NCBI RefSeq assembly: GCF_028640845.1
Contig: NC_080540.1
Coordinates: 93,074,061 to 93,138,060, forward strand
Length of the DNA: 64,000 nt
From: Ahaetulla prasina
Taxonomy: Eukaryota > Chordata > Lepidosauria > Squamata > Colubridae
Direction: 5' to 3'
Every line of letters begins with the position of its first letter. Within the stretch, counting starts at the first letter, position 1. Below the pieces are notes generated by a model that saw only the letters and a program-made list of their open reading frames with translations, was not told the origin of the DNA and did not search any database. Positions 9,251 through 20,600 of the stretch are shown in pieces. Position numbers and translations under genes: made by a program.

Positions 9251-12200
9251 AGTGCCATCTGCTGGCAGACTAGTTGACTTTTGTGTAAGTTTTATTAAAA
9301 CAAATTGGCTCTCAGAATTGTAGACCATTAGATCTTTAGATGGCAAGGATTAAATTAACATGCCAATAAAATATATTGGCTGAAATGAAATATTAAAATA
9401 CAAAACAGTAAAATTCTTGATTGACCAATTTAAGTATTCAATTTTTAAAATTTGTGCTCAGTGAACAATAAATGAGCCAATAACTTAGGCCAATTGTAAA
9501 TCAAAATTTCTGTAGTCTGCTTGATGTATTTGTAGCCCTTTCACATAGTAGAATTAACGTTTGTTGTTCTATTAACAATGTTCTAGACAGAAACTGACTT
9601 CCTGAATAGAAATATAGAATAGTTATGAATATTGCAAATAAAAAATTGAATTCTTCACATGCTTCAGTGAGTATGTATGAAATGACTAAAATATTGATTT
9701 TTTATTAGGATTTCAACCAAAGTATTTTACTTGAGCTGCTTTATATTTCAACATTTGCTAAATCAAAATTTTACATAGAACTAAGGTGTTAAAGTCAAAA
9801 CTAGGTTATATTTAAAAGTTTATTTGACCCAGTAGATTTTATTAAATAAGGTTTGGTAATTTTTAATAGGTGATAGTTAATGGTTGAAGATAGGAGATAG
9901 CTACTGAATGTCCTGATACATTTTTAGTGTCATTTACTCTGGAAGGTCAGTTATATTAAATTGAAACATAACAATAAACTGGCTTTATTTGATGCCCTAC
10001 ACTTTTTATGTGTGTAGTTATCCATTTGACTTCTACAGCAAATATTTGTTCAGTGTGATGTGGAATTCATTACATTATCTGCGGCTTTGTTCTGCATAAC
10101 ATTACATTATTTTTACATCGGGGGTATGTTTGCCTAAAAGAACAGAACTACACACAGCTCTCAATATATATTTGAATACTCCCCCTTAAGGGGTAAATTA
10201 AGCTGTATTAACAGATTTGCTAAAGATAATGCAGTGATGTTCTTAGAAATTGTTAGTTGCAGACCTTTGCAAGCTACTTTTTTGGACAGTAAAATTTAAT
10301 TGCTGCTTATAATGCTTTTCTGTTTTCCAAAAGCACATCATGGTGATAAAACACTGTTTGTTATAATAGTAAAAACAGTTGTATATTGCCTATAATGATG
10401 TCCTCTCATTATGACCTTTCAAATCTTCTGTGAGGTAATAATCTCATATAATGAACTACAAACTTAATGCATGGTGATTCTTAAATAACAGGTGCTATAC
10501 ACCCACATGGAGGTTGGGTGTTTACTAGCGGGAAATACTTTTGAGTCTTGAATGTATAAAATCTATCTATATATTTGGAAATATGTACATGATTCAATCA
10601 TACTGTTCATTACTGTTTGATTAGGTCAGAATATCTGGTTTGGTCTAGTTTTCGTATGACAGGCAGAATTTGCTAATTTTTATACATTATAGCTTGCTCT
10701 TGAATATTGCAAAGATTAACAAAGAGTAAAAAGTTTTAACAAAACAAATTTAATTTCCTCTATCTGAAACTTCAATGATGTATTTTATTGCACATACTCT
10801 AATTAAATAAACTTGCCTTTTGTATTGGGATGCAAGAAGCTGACTACCCTAACATTTTGTACTTTATGAAAGAATGAGTTAACATAGAACATTGAAGACC
10901 AGCATTTGGCATTAATAATGACAAGTCTAAGATTTGTAGCTAACTTGAAACTTTTTTTTAGTATGTGAACAGTATCATAGAATCCAATGACACTTCACTT
11001 AATTCTTTTGGCAAGTGTTTCAGGATAAGCTGTTTAGGCTGTTCATGTATCACAGTGTTCATTGCAATGAGGTCTGTGTCTTTATTGATCATAAATTTGA
11101 ACTGTTATTCTTTTGGAAAATAAGCCTGGTGATATTGAAATAATTTGCCAATCAACCTTAATAATTCTATTTTTAGGCCTGTGACTGTTAATGTCTACCC
11201 AGTGAATTAAGAACAGCACTATGTTTTATTTATTATGTTTGCTTTCTCTGTATTTTATTTTAAAGCTGTGTTGAGAGAATATGCAGATCTTTTCACAATT
11301 TTGTACTCCAGATGTTGTGGACTTAAGCTCCAGTGATTTCACAAAGTCCAACATATCTGAAGGCAGAAGGTTAGGTAAGTCTGGACTGCAAGAATAAGTA
11401 AACTATAATGATACCAGATTGAAATCTCTTATATGTCTAAATTATATGAGTCTTTATAATCTCTGACCATAATGTTTCTTCAGTTTTGGACACATGTCTG
11501 TAGTAGCAGTAAAAGATCAGCCATGGAAGTACTGTTTTCTTCTAGTTTGAAACCCCAAATTTGTAATCTGCATGTCTGTATGTATGGGAGAGAAAGAGAG
11601 AGTGAGTGGAAGTTTCCTACCCAATGAATTATGCAGAAAAAGTTTTTATTAACAGTACATTGTGACACATTTCATACAAGATGATGTAATTTCAACATCC
11701 TGTCATGGCATCCTGAAAGAAAGGTACAGTTTAAGCTCAGAAATTACGTGAAAAATCTTATTTAAAACTTAACCTATGCATTATGTGATGTAAAGTTGTA
11801 TCTTTGAATTATTTATTATGTCTGAGTAGCTTTTAATATTTTTAGACATTTTAATTTCAGATCTAATATAACCTGATGGCCTTACGAGAGCGTTCACAAG
11901 ATTGGCAAGTTTAATTGCTCAAAATTCTATGAGTGCTTGTATATGTTATTGTGTTGAATTAAATACTTCTGCTTCTCAGAGGCTTGGTGAAATAGTCTGG
12001 TGCTTGTTCATATAGTTGCACTCTAAAATTCAGGCACCTTTTGATCACATTGTATGTTTCAATGACTCCCTAAGCGATAAGTGACACAGCTTCTAAATAG
12101 TACAAACAACAAACTTTTCTAAACAAGATGACAAATATCAATGAAGAAAATTGAAGCCCAAAAAATTCAGTAATAAATTACTTGAAGTATATATGGAAAT

Positions 12201-12530
12201 AGCCATGAAATGGAAGAAAAAATAAATTCAGTCTGGGGAGATCTTAATATTTATAAGGGAAAGTGCTTCTGCAAGAAAGAATGAAAAATTCCAAAAGCCA
12301 TTACAGAGAGACTTAAACGCAGTGACATCTGCATGTAAAGAGTATTTAACAAAAGTCAAGATCATTCCAGTGGGCCTATCAAAGCCCAGTATAAAATGCT
12401 GTATGTGTTGTGGTAAAGCATTAAGGTATGGTTTCATTTGTGTTGTGACTGACCGGGACTTTTATGTGTTTATATTCTTCCCTCCATCCTCCGGCATTGC
12501 ATCTTAACTGGCTACCAGACATTTTTATTA
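9251..12530. other. AT-rich stretch downstream of HNRNPA0
   Basis: No recognised transposon, exon or RNA gene. The low repeat content over about 3 kb contrasts with the rest of the window and would fit a long alternative 3' UTR or conserved non-coding sequence. Four AATAAA words occur between 9365 and 9978 and one at 10806. Confidence 0.4.
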
Positions 12531-12735
12531 GATTTTTATTCTGCTTTTTTTTCTTTTCTTTTTTTACTTTATAAGTAACTCAAGGTAGTGAGCATACCTA
12601 ATACTCCTTCCTCCTATTTTCCCACAACAACCTTGAGAGGTTGATTGGTTGGACAAAGTCACTGGGCCAAAGTCACCCCAGCTGACTTCCATGCCTAAAG
12701 TGGGATTAGAATTTAGTCTTTCGGTTTCTTGAAGT
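12531..12735 (-). mobile_element. tRNA-derived SINE fragment
   Basis: Read on the minus strand it shares phrases with the SINE at 13403-13630: a GGCCCAGTGACTTTG-like stretch, AACCT...GTTGTTGTGGGAAAA and a T-rich end on the + strand. The head with the Pol III boxes is missing or too decayed. Confidence 0.5.
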
Positions 12736-12875
12736 TGTTATTTCTGCCAAAGGAAGGTGTTAGAGAGTATTGTCTGAAAGGATGTCCAAACCTTTGCACC
12801 TGACATACTGCTAATACTCTCAATACACTATTAAGTCTTCCAATTTGCAGAATGATTTAACTTGACTTCATAGAG

Positions 12876-13010
12876 CAGGGGTGACAAACTGGTGGCCCCA
12901 TGGGCTGGATGCATCACATGCAGGCCATGTCCTCCCCAGATCTCTGAATGCGAAAATCGTCGCAAAACGTCATGTGATAGCAATGTGATGCTGAGAATTT
13001 GACACCCATG
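12876..13010. mobile_element. hAT-type MITE (CAGGGGTG...), 135 bp
   Basis: Ends CAGGGGTGACAAACT and TTTGACACCCATG are inverted repeats of each other. It is flanked by 8-base duplications TCATAGAG and TCATAGAA (one mismatch), the hAT hallmark. Relatives are at 50631-50746 and 59631-59764. Confidence 0.75.
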
Positions 13011-13402
13011 TCATAGAAATATCAGCCTCTTTTCAGTTAAGGATCACTGAAACAGGATTTTATGATGGTGCCTAAACTTTTGCCTGAAACTACATATGGA
13101 ATAAAGTTACTTGATTCACTATCCAAGTGATTTATAAGGAATCTAAACCTGCAGGTAATGGGCATTTTAAAAGGAAGCAATATGGGCAATCTGAGGTCCC
13201 TATAAAGGAATTCATTTAAGTTGTTTTACTAAAAATGTAAAATGTATTCTAAAACTTACTAGACTGTATAAAAGCAACTCATTACACAGGATGGTTATTG
13301 ACAAGTCTCCAACTACTTATATTAAATGCTGTGCTCGTATAACATTTTTAATGCTACATAATTTAACCATATTCTAATGCTAGAAGTTAGTATTACTAGA
13401 CA

Positions 13403-13630
13403 ATATTTATTTATATCCTGTCTTTATTATTTTTATGAGCATCTCAAGGCAGTGAACATATACAACACATCTTCCTCCACCTTCTTCCTCCAACAACCCT
13501 GTATAGTGGTTTGGGCTGAGAGAGTAACTGGCCCAAGATCACCTAACTGGCTTCCATAACTAAGGCAGAACTAGAACTCCATGTCTCCTGCTTTTCAGTT
13601 TGCTGCTTAACCATTAGACCAAACTGGCTG
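13403..13630 (-). mobile_element. tRNA-derived SINE
   Basis: On the minus strand the head reads AGCCAGTTTGGTCTAATGG with an A-box-like TGGTCTAATGG (complement of 13611-13621), and a B-box-like GAGTTCTAGTTC about 40 bases on. The body has GTTGTTGGAGGAAGAAGG and the end is TATAAATAAA. Same family as 50790-50966 and the split copy at 28369-28700. Confidence 0.7.
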
Positions 13631-13972
13631 AATATGAGGACAATATCAGTAAATCTTGATTTCAGTTCTCTAGCAGTAGTAATGTATTTTAAAAAATCAA
13701 TATTACACAGAAAAATGGATTAAATCAACATGACCTATAGCCTGTTCTGCTTTATAGATTTTATTATATGCTTGTATGGACCAAACTTCACTGGCAGCTC
13801 AACATTTCTACATCTGTAATCTAACTATTGGGCAGTTGCTAACAACAAACAGCTTGAAGATGCTTCTGCAGGAAGGACCAGAATATTATTTTAGAAAAAA
13901 TATAGAATATGCTTCAATTTACATTACATTTAAATTTAATTTAAAAATGTGAAATTTGTAGGATTCTAAGAT

Positions 13973-14367
13973 ACCGTATATACTCGAGTATAAGCCGAGT
14001 TTTTCAGCACATTTTTTGTGCTGAAAAACGTCCCCTCGGCTTATACTCGGGTCTATACGGCTTATACTCGAGTTTTTTTTTTTTAAGCCCCTCGGCTTAT
14101 ACTCGAGTATATACGGCTTATACTCGAGTTTTTTTTTCTTTCTTTTTTTCACATTTTACCGGACGGAAGCCCTGCCGGTGCAGTGAGAGGGCGGGGCGGG
14201 GGAGCCGCCAGCCTTCTCAGCTGAGGGAGGGAGGCTTTCCCCAACCGGTAGGTTCCTCATTTCCCACCCTCGGCTTATACTCGAGTCCCCAGTTTACCCG
14301 TTTTTGGGGTAAAATTGGGGACCTCGGCTTATACTCGGATCGGCTTATATTCGAGTATATACGGTAG
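13973..14367. mobile_element. MITE with TACCGTATATACTCGAG ends (copy 1)
   Basis: Starts TACCGTATATACTCGAGTAT and ends with its complement (TATTCGAGTATATACGGTA). Inside, GGCTTATACTCGAG words recur many times; TATACTCGAGTATA is itself a perfect palindrome. A 12-bp hairpin (GTTTTTCAGCAC / GTGCTGAAAAAC) lies near 13998-14029. A second copy in opposite orientation is at 28727-29129. The TA at each outer end fits TA insertion, but the superfamily is not certain. Confidence 0.75.
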
Positions 14368-15200
14368 CTTTATTTTATCCAAATCTTCCCATTGGAACCA
14401 GTATGATAAAAGTAGGGCATATGTGTATTAAGCTTTTATTTTTCAAAGATTTGGGGTATTAGTAAATTCTATTGTTGAATTTTACTATAATGCATGTTTC
14501 TGCCCATGTGAAACATGTTAATGAAGATTTAAAAACACATAGGTCTGGTCAGGATCATATACTGAATAAAATTTGAATGAATATTCTGTGAACTACCAGG
14601 ACCGATAATATTTTAATATTGGTACATATATATGTGACCTGTTTGTTGATGGTATCTGGTGATTGTGGCAAACTGTTACCAAAAATTTGGTGAGATTGCT
14701 CACTGCCACCCCACATTCCCTTTGTTTTTTGGGCAGTTGAGCACACAAAGCACTGGGTTGTACTCATCTTTTGTTATTTTTAAAGGGGATCTATAGGGTA
14801 CACGCGCTCAGTGGCATAATAGCAAATGAAGATGCCAGAGGGTGATGCTTGGTTGCAGTATGTCACCTTTCCTTAGGAAAAGAATAATAGGACAGAACTT
14901 AGCAATTACTAAGGTTTATATTTATTTCTGTACTCAGTTATATATAAATACTGATTTTGGTTAATTCACTTGCTATGTTTCTAGAACGACATGATCCACA
15001 TAAATGTAATTGTTAGAAGGCTAGAAAGCAGAAGATTGCAGAAATGCAAAATTCAGTAAATTTGCTTGGGAGACATAAGGTATAATTTCCTCCAGTTCTT
15101 ATTCCTAACTAGTGAATAAGCAGCCCTACATGGTATGTATGGACTGTCATTAGTTGGAGAGAGCAACAGAAGATATTAGGCATGTAAAGGTCACATTTGT
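14368..15200. other. Intergenic stretch, nothing firm
   Basis: AT-rich DNA between two MITEs. No gene, RNA gene or named repeat was recognised. Confidence 0.4.
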
Positions 15201-15202
15201 GT

Positions 15203-15622
15203 ACAGGTAGTCCTCACTTAACAGACTGCAACTGGGACTGGGCACTTCATTGGTAGAACATGCAGTTGTAAAATGAAGCATCATTTGACCATGCCTAACT
15301 TACATTGTCACTTTCAGGTGTGGTCATTAATTGAATCACTGTTAAAGGCACTGTCACATGACCACAACTTGTGACTGCCTGTCAGCTTCCAGACTGAATT
15401 TGCCTGTTGGATACCAGCTGTGAAGGTTGCAAATGGTGATCACATGATTGGGATGCTGCTACCATTGTAAATGTGCGCTGGTTGTCAAATGCCTGAATCA
15501 CTATTATGTGATTGCAGGAGGCTGCAACGTTTGCAGTTTCAAGGAGCCATCATAACTCATCCTTTTTCAGCACCACTGTGAATGGTCACTGAATAAGTAG
15601 TTGGTAAGGGAGGGCTACCTCT
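15203..15622. mobile_element. Diverged CAGGTAGTCC MITE
   Basis: Begins TACAGGTAGTCCTCACTTAA and ends with a decayed complement (GGGCTACCTCTA). Internal words such as GATCACATGATTGGGATGCT and GTTGTCAAATGCCTGAAT match other members of the family in this window (27552, 33556, 35521, 44848). Confidence 0.65.
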
Positions 15623-15639
15623 AATAGTTAAGGGATAGG

Positions 15640-15812
15640 CTGAAACTGGGAGGTGGTGCCTTCTGGTCCTGCCTTAGATACAAAACCAATTGTGTGACTC
15701 GGGACCACTCTTGGCCCCTGGAATAAGATAATGGCAATACACATTTGAAAATTGCCAGGGAATCTACAGCGGCTAATCTAGAAAACTACAAGAAGTCAAA
15801 CTGACTTAAAGA
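15640..15812 (+). mobile_element. SINE fragment
   Basis: Partial match in layout to the copy at 20156-20345: a GGTCCTGCCTTAG start, a CTGG...AATAAGATAATGGCAA middle, and AATTGCCAGGGAATCTAC...GTCAAACTGACTT end. Family not named. Confidence 0.4.
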
Positions 15813-16779
15813 CAAAATAGAACAATGGGTAAAGCTGGTTTGTTTGGCTGGCTGCAAACTCCAAAGTCTAAAAGCATGCCCCATTATGCTTTTTTCCAAT
15901 AGTGTATTGATGGAAGTCAACATGTTAATATAAATAAGGTCAATCAATATTTTGGTTCTGCACCCATATTTGAGTTGGTTGGTAACTAGTATATTTTCTA
16001 GTTTTATGATTGTTCAGCTAATACACTAATATATAATAACTGCATGAGATAGAATTATGAGTGATTATAACTCACTACATTGTGCTAATTCAGAGCTGTT
16101 TTTTTAAAAACCTGGGTTAGTGTGTCGATGTAAGAATTATAACAACAATTTTAAACAATAATTTCCATCTTTATATTTGATGCTGGCAATCTCTGCATTG
16201 AATATGAAAAGCATATATCAACTAGCAGTCTTGTTTATCATTTCTATGATCATTTCTATGATTCAGTAAACATTTAAACTATTTTTCAATCTCCATTCCA
16301 TTGCTTTAAACCAGCCTGAAGTACAGCAAGACATCAATATAATTTCAGTTGAACATGTGGCATTTAATCTCTGCTATGCCATGTCACTTGGAGAGTAAAG
16401 GAATTAAATAGCCTATAAATCCTATTTTGATTCCACATCTTGGTGAGGCTGCACTTTAATTGAGCTTAAAATGCACACATTCAACTTTTTTCTTTACTCC
16501 TCAGACTCTATCTGAAAATATAAATTATGTGTATAGAGGATGAAAAAGATAGTTGGTACTTTACAATTGAAATAAGAGAATATGGTTTTTTTAAAGGAAG
16601 TCCCCTCCCTCCAAACCGTGCTCTATATTTAACAAGGTGTATACAGCGCTGACACTTTACAAACCGTTAAGCTGAAAACTGGCCCTACTAAGAAGGGAAA
16701 ATGGATCGGTTTTTAAAACCAAAGAATCCCTTGTTAAGACAACCTTTAAACGTATGGGTTAAATAGATTGCCCTGCCTA
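15813..16779. other. Intergenic stretch upstream of KLHL3
   Basis: AT-rich, with no recognised repeat or exon. It changes to GC-rich sequence at about 16800, where the KLHL3 CpG island begins. Confidence 0.4.
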
Positions 16780-17660
16780 GACCTTTGGAATAGGACGAGA
16801 ACGAAAGCCAAATAAGGGCGATGCAAAGAGTGCGTTCCGAAGCACGCCTCCCCTTCCCTAGCCATAAACCGCGGGATCAAGACCAAAAAATCGCTCCCTT
16901 CCCTTTCCGCCCTGGCTGCATTTGCTTCGTTCCCTTGGTCGGTCTTTTTAAAACCGAGCAGAACCCCGCCAAAAAGATGCCTCGGGCAAATGCAGCAGCC
17001 GGGGTGGTGCAATGTACCTATCCGCACAGCTGGTGTTGCCAGGAGACCGAGTCGCATGCTCGGAGCGGGAGAAAGGAAGGCAGAAGGGAGTGGGCTGCCG
17101 AGGCTGGAGGCAGAGTAGCGGCAGCGGGGACCTCTGGGAAGGGAGTGTTCTGGCTGCTGCAAAGTTAACCTGCCGCTGTTGCTTTAGGCGTGAGAGGAAG
17201 CGGCGCAGGGGCGAGAAGGAAGGCGGCCAGCTGAGCGCAGCCAGATAAAGGGGGCGCCGAGCGGTTCGCTGCGGCAGCGCTGGAGAAGCGAGCGGGCAGG
17301 AGGCGAGAGCGCATGCAGCAAGGGCTCCGGCTCCGCTCCGGCGGCGCACAATGGACGACGAAAGGTTGGTGCGGTGCGGTGCGCTCGACGAACAGGGCAG
17401 GCGCCTTTTCTTTCTTTGCTTGCGTCGGGCGGCAGGGGTGGGCGCGTGGGCGCGGAAGCCTGGCGGAAGATGTCGCCGGCCGGATTCGCTAGCATCCCCC
17501 GAAAGTTGGCTGCGGTAACCTCCCAAGCGACGCCGTTTATTTGCGTCTGTTTCTGGGTTGCGGGCCCCGGAGGTTGCTCCGCCGCCGCCCCTCGTTGGAA
17601 GACGCTCCCTCTGGTGAATCTTCCCCCTTTATTAGGGGGGAGGCGGTGGCGTTTGCGCCG
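16780..17660 (+). promoter_or_regulatory. KLHL3: KLHL3 CpG island promoter and 5' leader
   Basis: GC- and CpG-rich block spanning the first coding exon, in an otherwise AT-rich region. No TATA box is evident; AGATAAAGGGGGCGCC near 17243 includes a GC-rich element. The transcription start is probably within the 100-300 bases before 17351. An ATG at 17313 in poor context lies in the probable leader and is out of frame with KLHL3. Confidence 0.7.
17351..17364 (+). CDS. KLHL3: KLHL3 coding exon 1
   Basis: Fourteen coding bases, ATGGACGACGAAAG, then donor GTTGGT. Joined to exon 2 it gives MDDESIK, in line with the mammalian MEGESVK start. Start context is strong (A at -3, G at +4) and it lies in the CpG island. 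Ends in phase 2. Confidence 0.85.
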
Positions 17661-20600
17661 GGTGACTTTTTATTTATTTATTTATTTTTAAAAATCAAGG
17701 GTTCATTCATCGCGAATCTCTTTCATCAGTTTTCCAAATCCCCTTACACACGCACGCACACAAACACACACACTTCCTGTCTCCGGTGGCCCTTCTTTGA
17801 AAGTGCCTCCTTTTCTCCTTCCGTTCCTCTGGCGAGCCTCAATTTCTAGGCTCTGCTTCGAAAGCGGGAGTCATTTTGGCAAGCCGATTCCTTTTCGGCG
17901 GGGCAAACTTCGTGCTCCGAGTTTTAATTACGCTCGTCGGAAAGATGGTGAGGTGAGGAGTGTATGTGCGTGCGTGTTATGGGTGTGTTTGACCTGTGGG
18001 TGAACATCCCGGGCATTAAGAGACGAGAGCAGTGATTAGATTCGGTCCTGCCGATTCGTGCACGAACTCCGCTTTCTCTTTTGCCTCGGTTCCCCACCTC
18101 CACCCCACCCTGCTTTCCACCCTTCTGCAATTCGATTTTTAATCCACACATACAAGCCTGCTTAGTTGCTTGGCACGGCAATTAAACACAGGTGAAAAAG
18201 GTTAAATTGTTTGGGTTTTAATGAATCTCAAGCTGCAAGAAATATGTGTGAGTGGGTGCCTTTGCCGTTGCTATGGGAACATTTTTGTACAGCTACACCG
18301 GGGAGATTCACACAATCTGCTCTCTTAGTGTGGGATGCTGCTGCTCTTTGAGAGTTATGGTGGTAGTTGTTGACTAATAGCTCCGAAGTGGGGAGCAGTT
18401 TCGTATATTCGAATTTCTAAGAGGAGCTTCTGTATGATCCATTGGAGAGTCCCGAATATTTAACCATAATGACAAGTTATGACTAAAATACCTTATGTAT
18501 CACAGTGAGAGTTCTTGCTTTGCACACTACTCAAGGATAGTAAATTATGCAATTCATTACATAAGTAAAAAAAAGCTGAACTCTGGTTTCCAGCTGAGTG
18601 CCAAATGATGTCTTCGAAAACATAGTAATTGTAATTTTTCTATTGTTTTTGATGTTTGGCATTTTTTGATGTTTATTTGTGATCTTTTTTAAGAAATCTG
18701 AGAAAAGTACAATTTTACAATTTTACAATGTTTTACAATGTTTACAAAGATATTATTGCAAACACAAAGCCGACACTAGTTATGACTTGTAAGAGCCAGG
18801 TGAAGATTAACATCTAATAAAAAGATGACTAACCTATATCAGAATGCATGAATTTTGGGGCCCAAGGCCAGAGTTATGAACTCAGAACTAAATCTAAAAG
18901 TTTGCCAGGGCCAGAACAATGACTAAATTTGATGTAATTTATGCTTACATTTAATTACAATTAAATTTAATGAAGAGCTGTTCTTATGATTCAAGCACTT
19001 CATTAAATTTATTTGCCTGTATTTAACGTGCCCTGTCACGTTGCACTTTTGGAGGATCTGAAGTCTGAAGGATCCATTTAAAACTTTTGGGTCTGTATGC
19101 AATTGTGGGAACTTATGTTACAATGCTATTAAATACTCAAGGTGTATGAAATAAGATGGGAAATTGTATTATTATTTCCTAGTAATCAAATTAGAAAAGT
19201 GCTTTCATCTCACTATGGGAGAATTCAGATTGATGACACAGTGGCCATTCCTAACCAATGCAAACTCAAATCTTGCTATCTTGGAAAAAACAGGATATGT
19301 CAAGCACTTCCTTTTTACATTGTAACCGGACTTGTTCTGGAAAAAACAACACACAGAGACCGCTGTACAGTAAGGTAGAACAGCAACTGCTTGCCTTTGC
19401 TGTTGTTAGTATGGGAAAGAGTGCTGCTATTCAAGTTATTTTAATGCTTGGGAATTAGCTCTATTAAAGTGGGTGAGACGTGCCCTCTTTTTCTCGCTTT
19501 CTGTGGCCTAGTTCACTAAGCCAAAAGGAGAGTGAAAGTGTTTTGGGTTCAGTATATTTTTCAAACCTAGACTTTTTTTTACTTCTAAAGTATAGTTTGT
19601 GACAAGGTACAGTGTGCAAACCCAATCAGTTGTGGTTTATTTGGCAAACTCTGATCTATAGTATTAAAACTATGGTTTGGCACAGGAGTAAGCAATATTT
19701 AGAAGCATATTTAGAATTTCAAAAGCACATAATTAGGATAGTTAATCCTTGACTTACAACCATTCATTTAGTGACAGTTTGAAGTTACAACAGCATTGAA
19801 AATGTAATTTATGACTAGTTTTCACATTTACAAGCATTGCAGCATCTCCTTGGTCACATGATCAAAATTCAGGTGCTTGGCAAACTGGCACGTATTTGTG
19901 ATAGTTACACTGTCCCGGGATCATGTGCTCACCATTTGTAACCTTCTCAGCCAGCTTCTGACAAGCAAAGTCAGTGGGAAGCCAGGTTCGCTTAACAACA
20001 AAAAGGTGGTAAAATGGATCAGGCTCAATTATGGTCTTAATTTGTGGACTATCTGTATTTACGAGACAACTGTAGTCTATATAGTCCATCACAAAATTCC
20101 TATTTACCAGAAGAGCCAATGCAGTATATTGATGAAAGCACCAGGATAGAAACGGGGGAACTGAGGGCTAGTCTTTCCCTAGGCACCAAGCCAGCTGGGT
20201 GACCTTGTGTTAGTCCATCTCTCTCAGCCCGGGGAAGGAGGCAGCGACAAGCCACTTACAAAAAAAAAAAAAATTGCCAAGAAAGTGGCAGGGACTTGCT
20301 TAGGCAATTTCCAGGAGTCAAAATTGACTCAAGGGTGTGCGCGCACATACAGAAGGCAAACTGGCATCCTAAAGTGATCACTCTTAAGAGAACAATTAAA
20401 CATTAAAATGAACGATCATAGATTGAACCATGCCTAAAAACCCCTAAAAGCTTTTGTGAAATGACAGGTTGAGGATTTCAGGTCCTGCTTCTGAGTGGGG
20501 AAGGGTGTTTATATTTATGGAATGGTCTTCTCTGGAAATCAGATTGACCACACACACTAGCTTTTCCTAAGCTTTTAAAAATCAAATTGTTTTGGAGATC

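Noticed and set aside
14000..14367. CRISPR-like spacing of repeated CTCGGCTTATACTCGAG words
   Set aside because: Repeats occur in both orientations at irregular spacing within a MITE; the genome is vertebrate.
16746..17526. Minus-strand frames of 138 and 192 codons over the KLHL3 CpG island
   Set aside because: GC-rich sequence has few stops by composition; no recognisable domain or splice structure.
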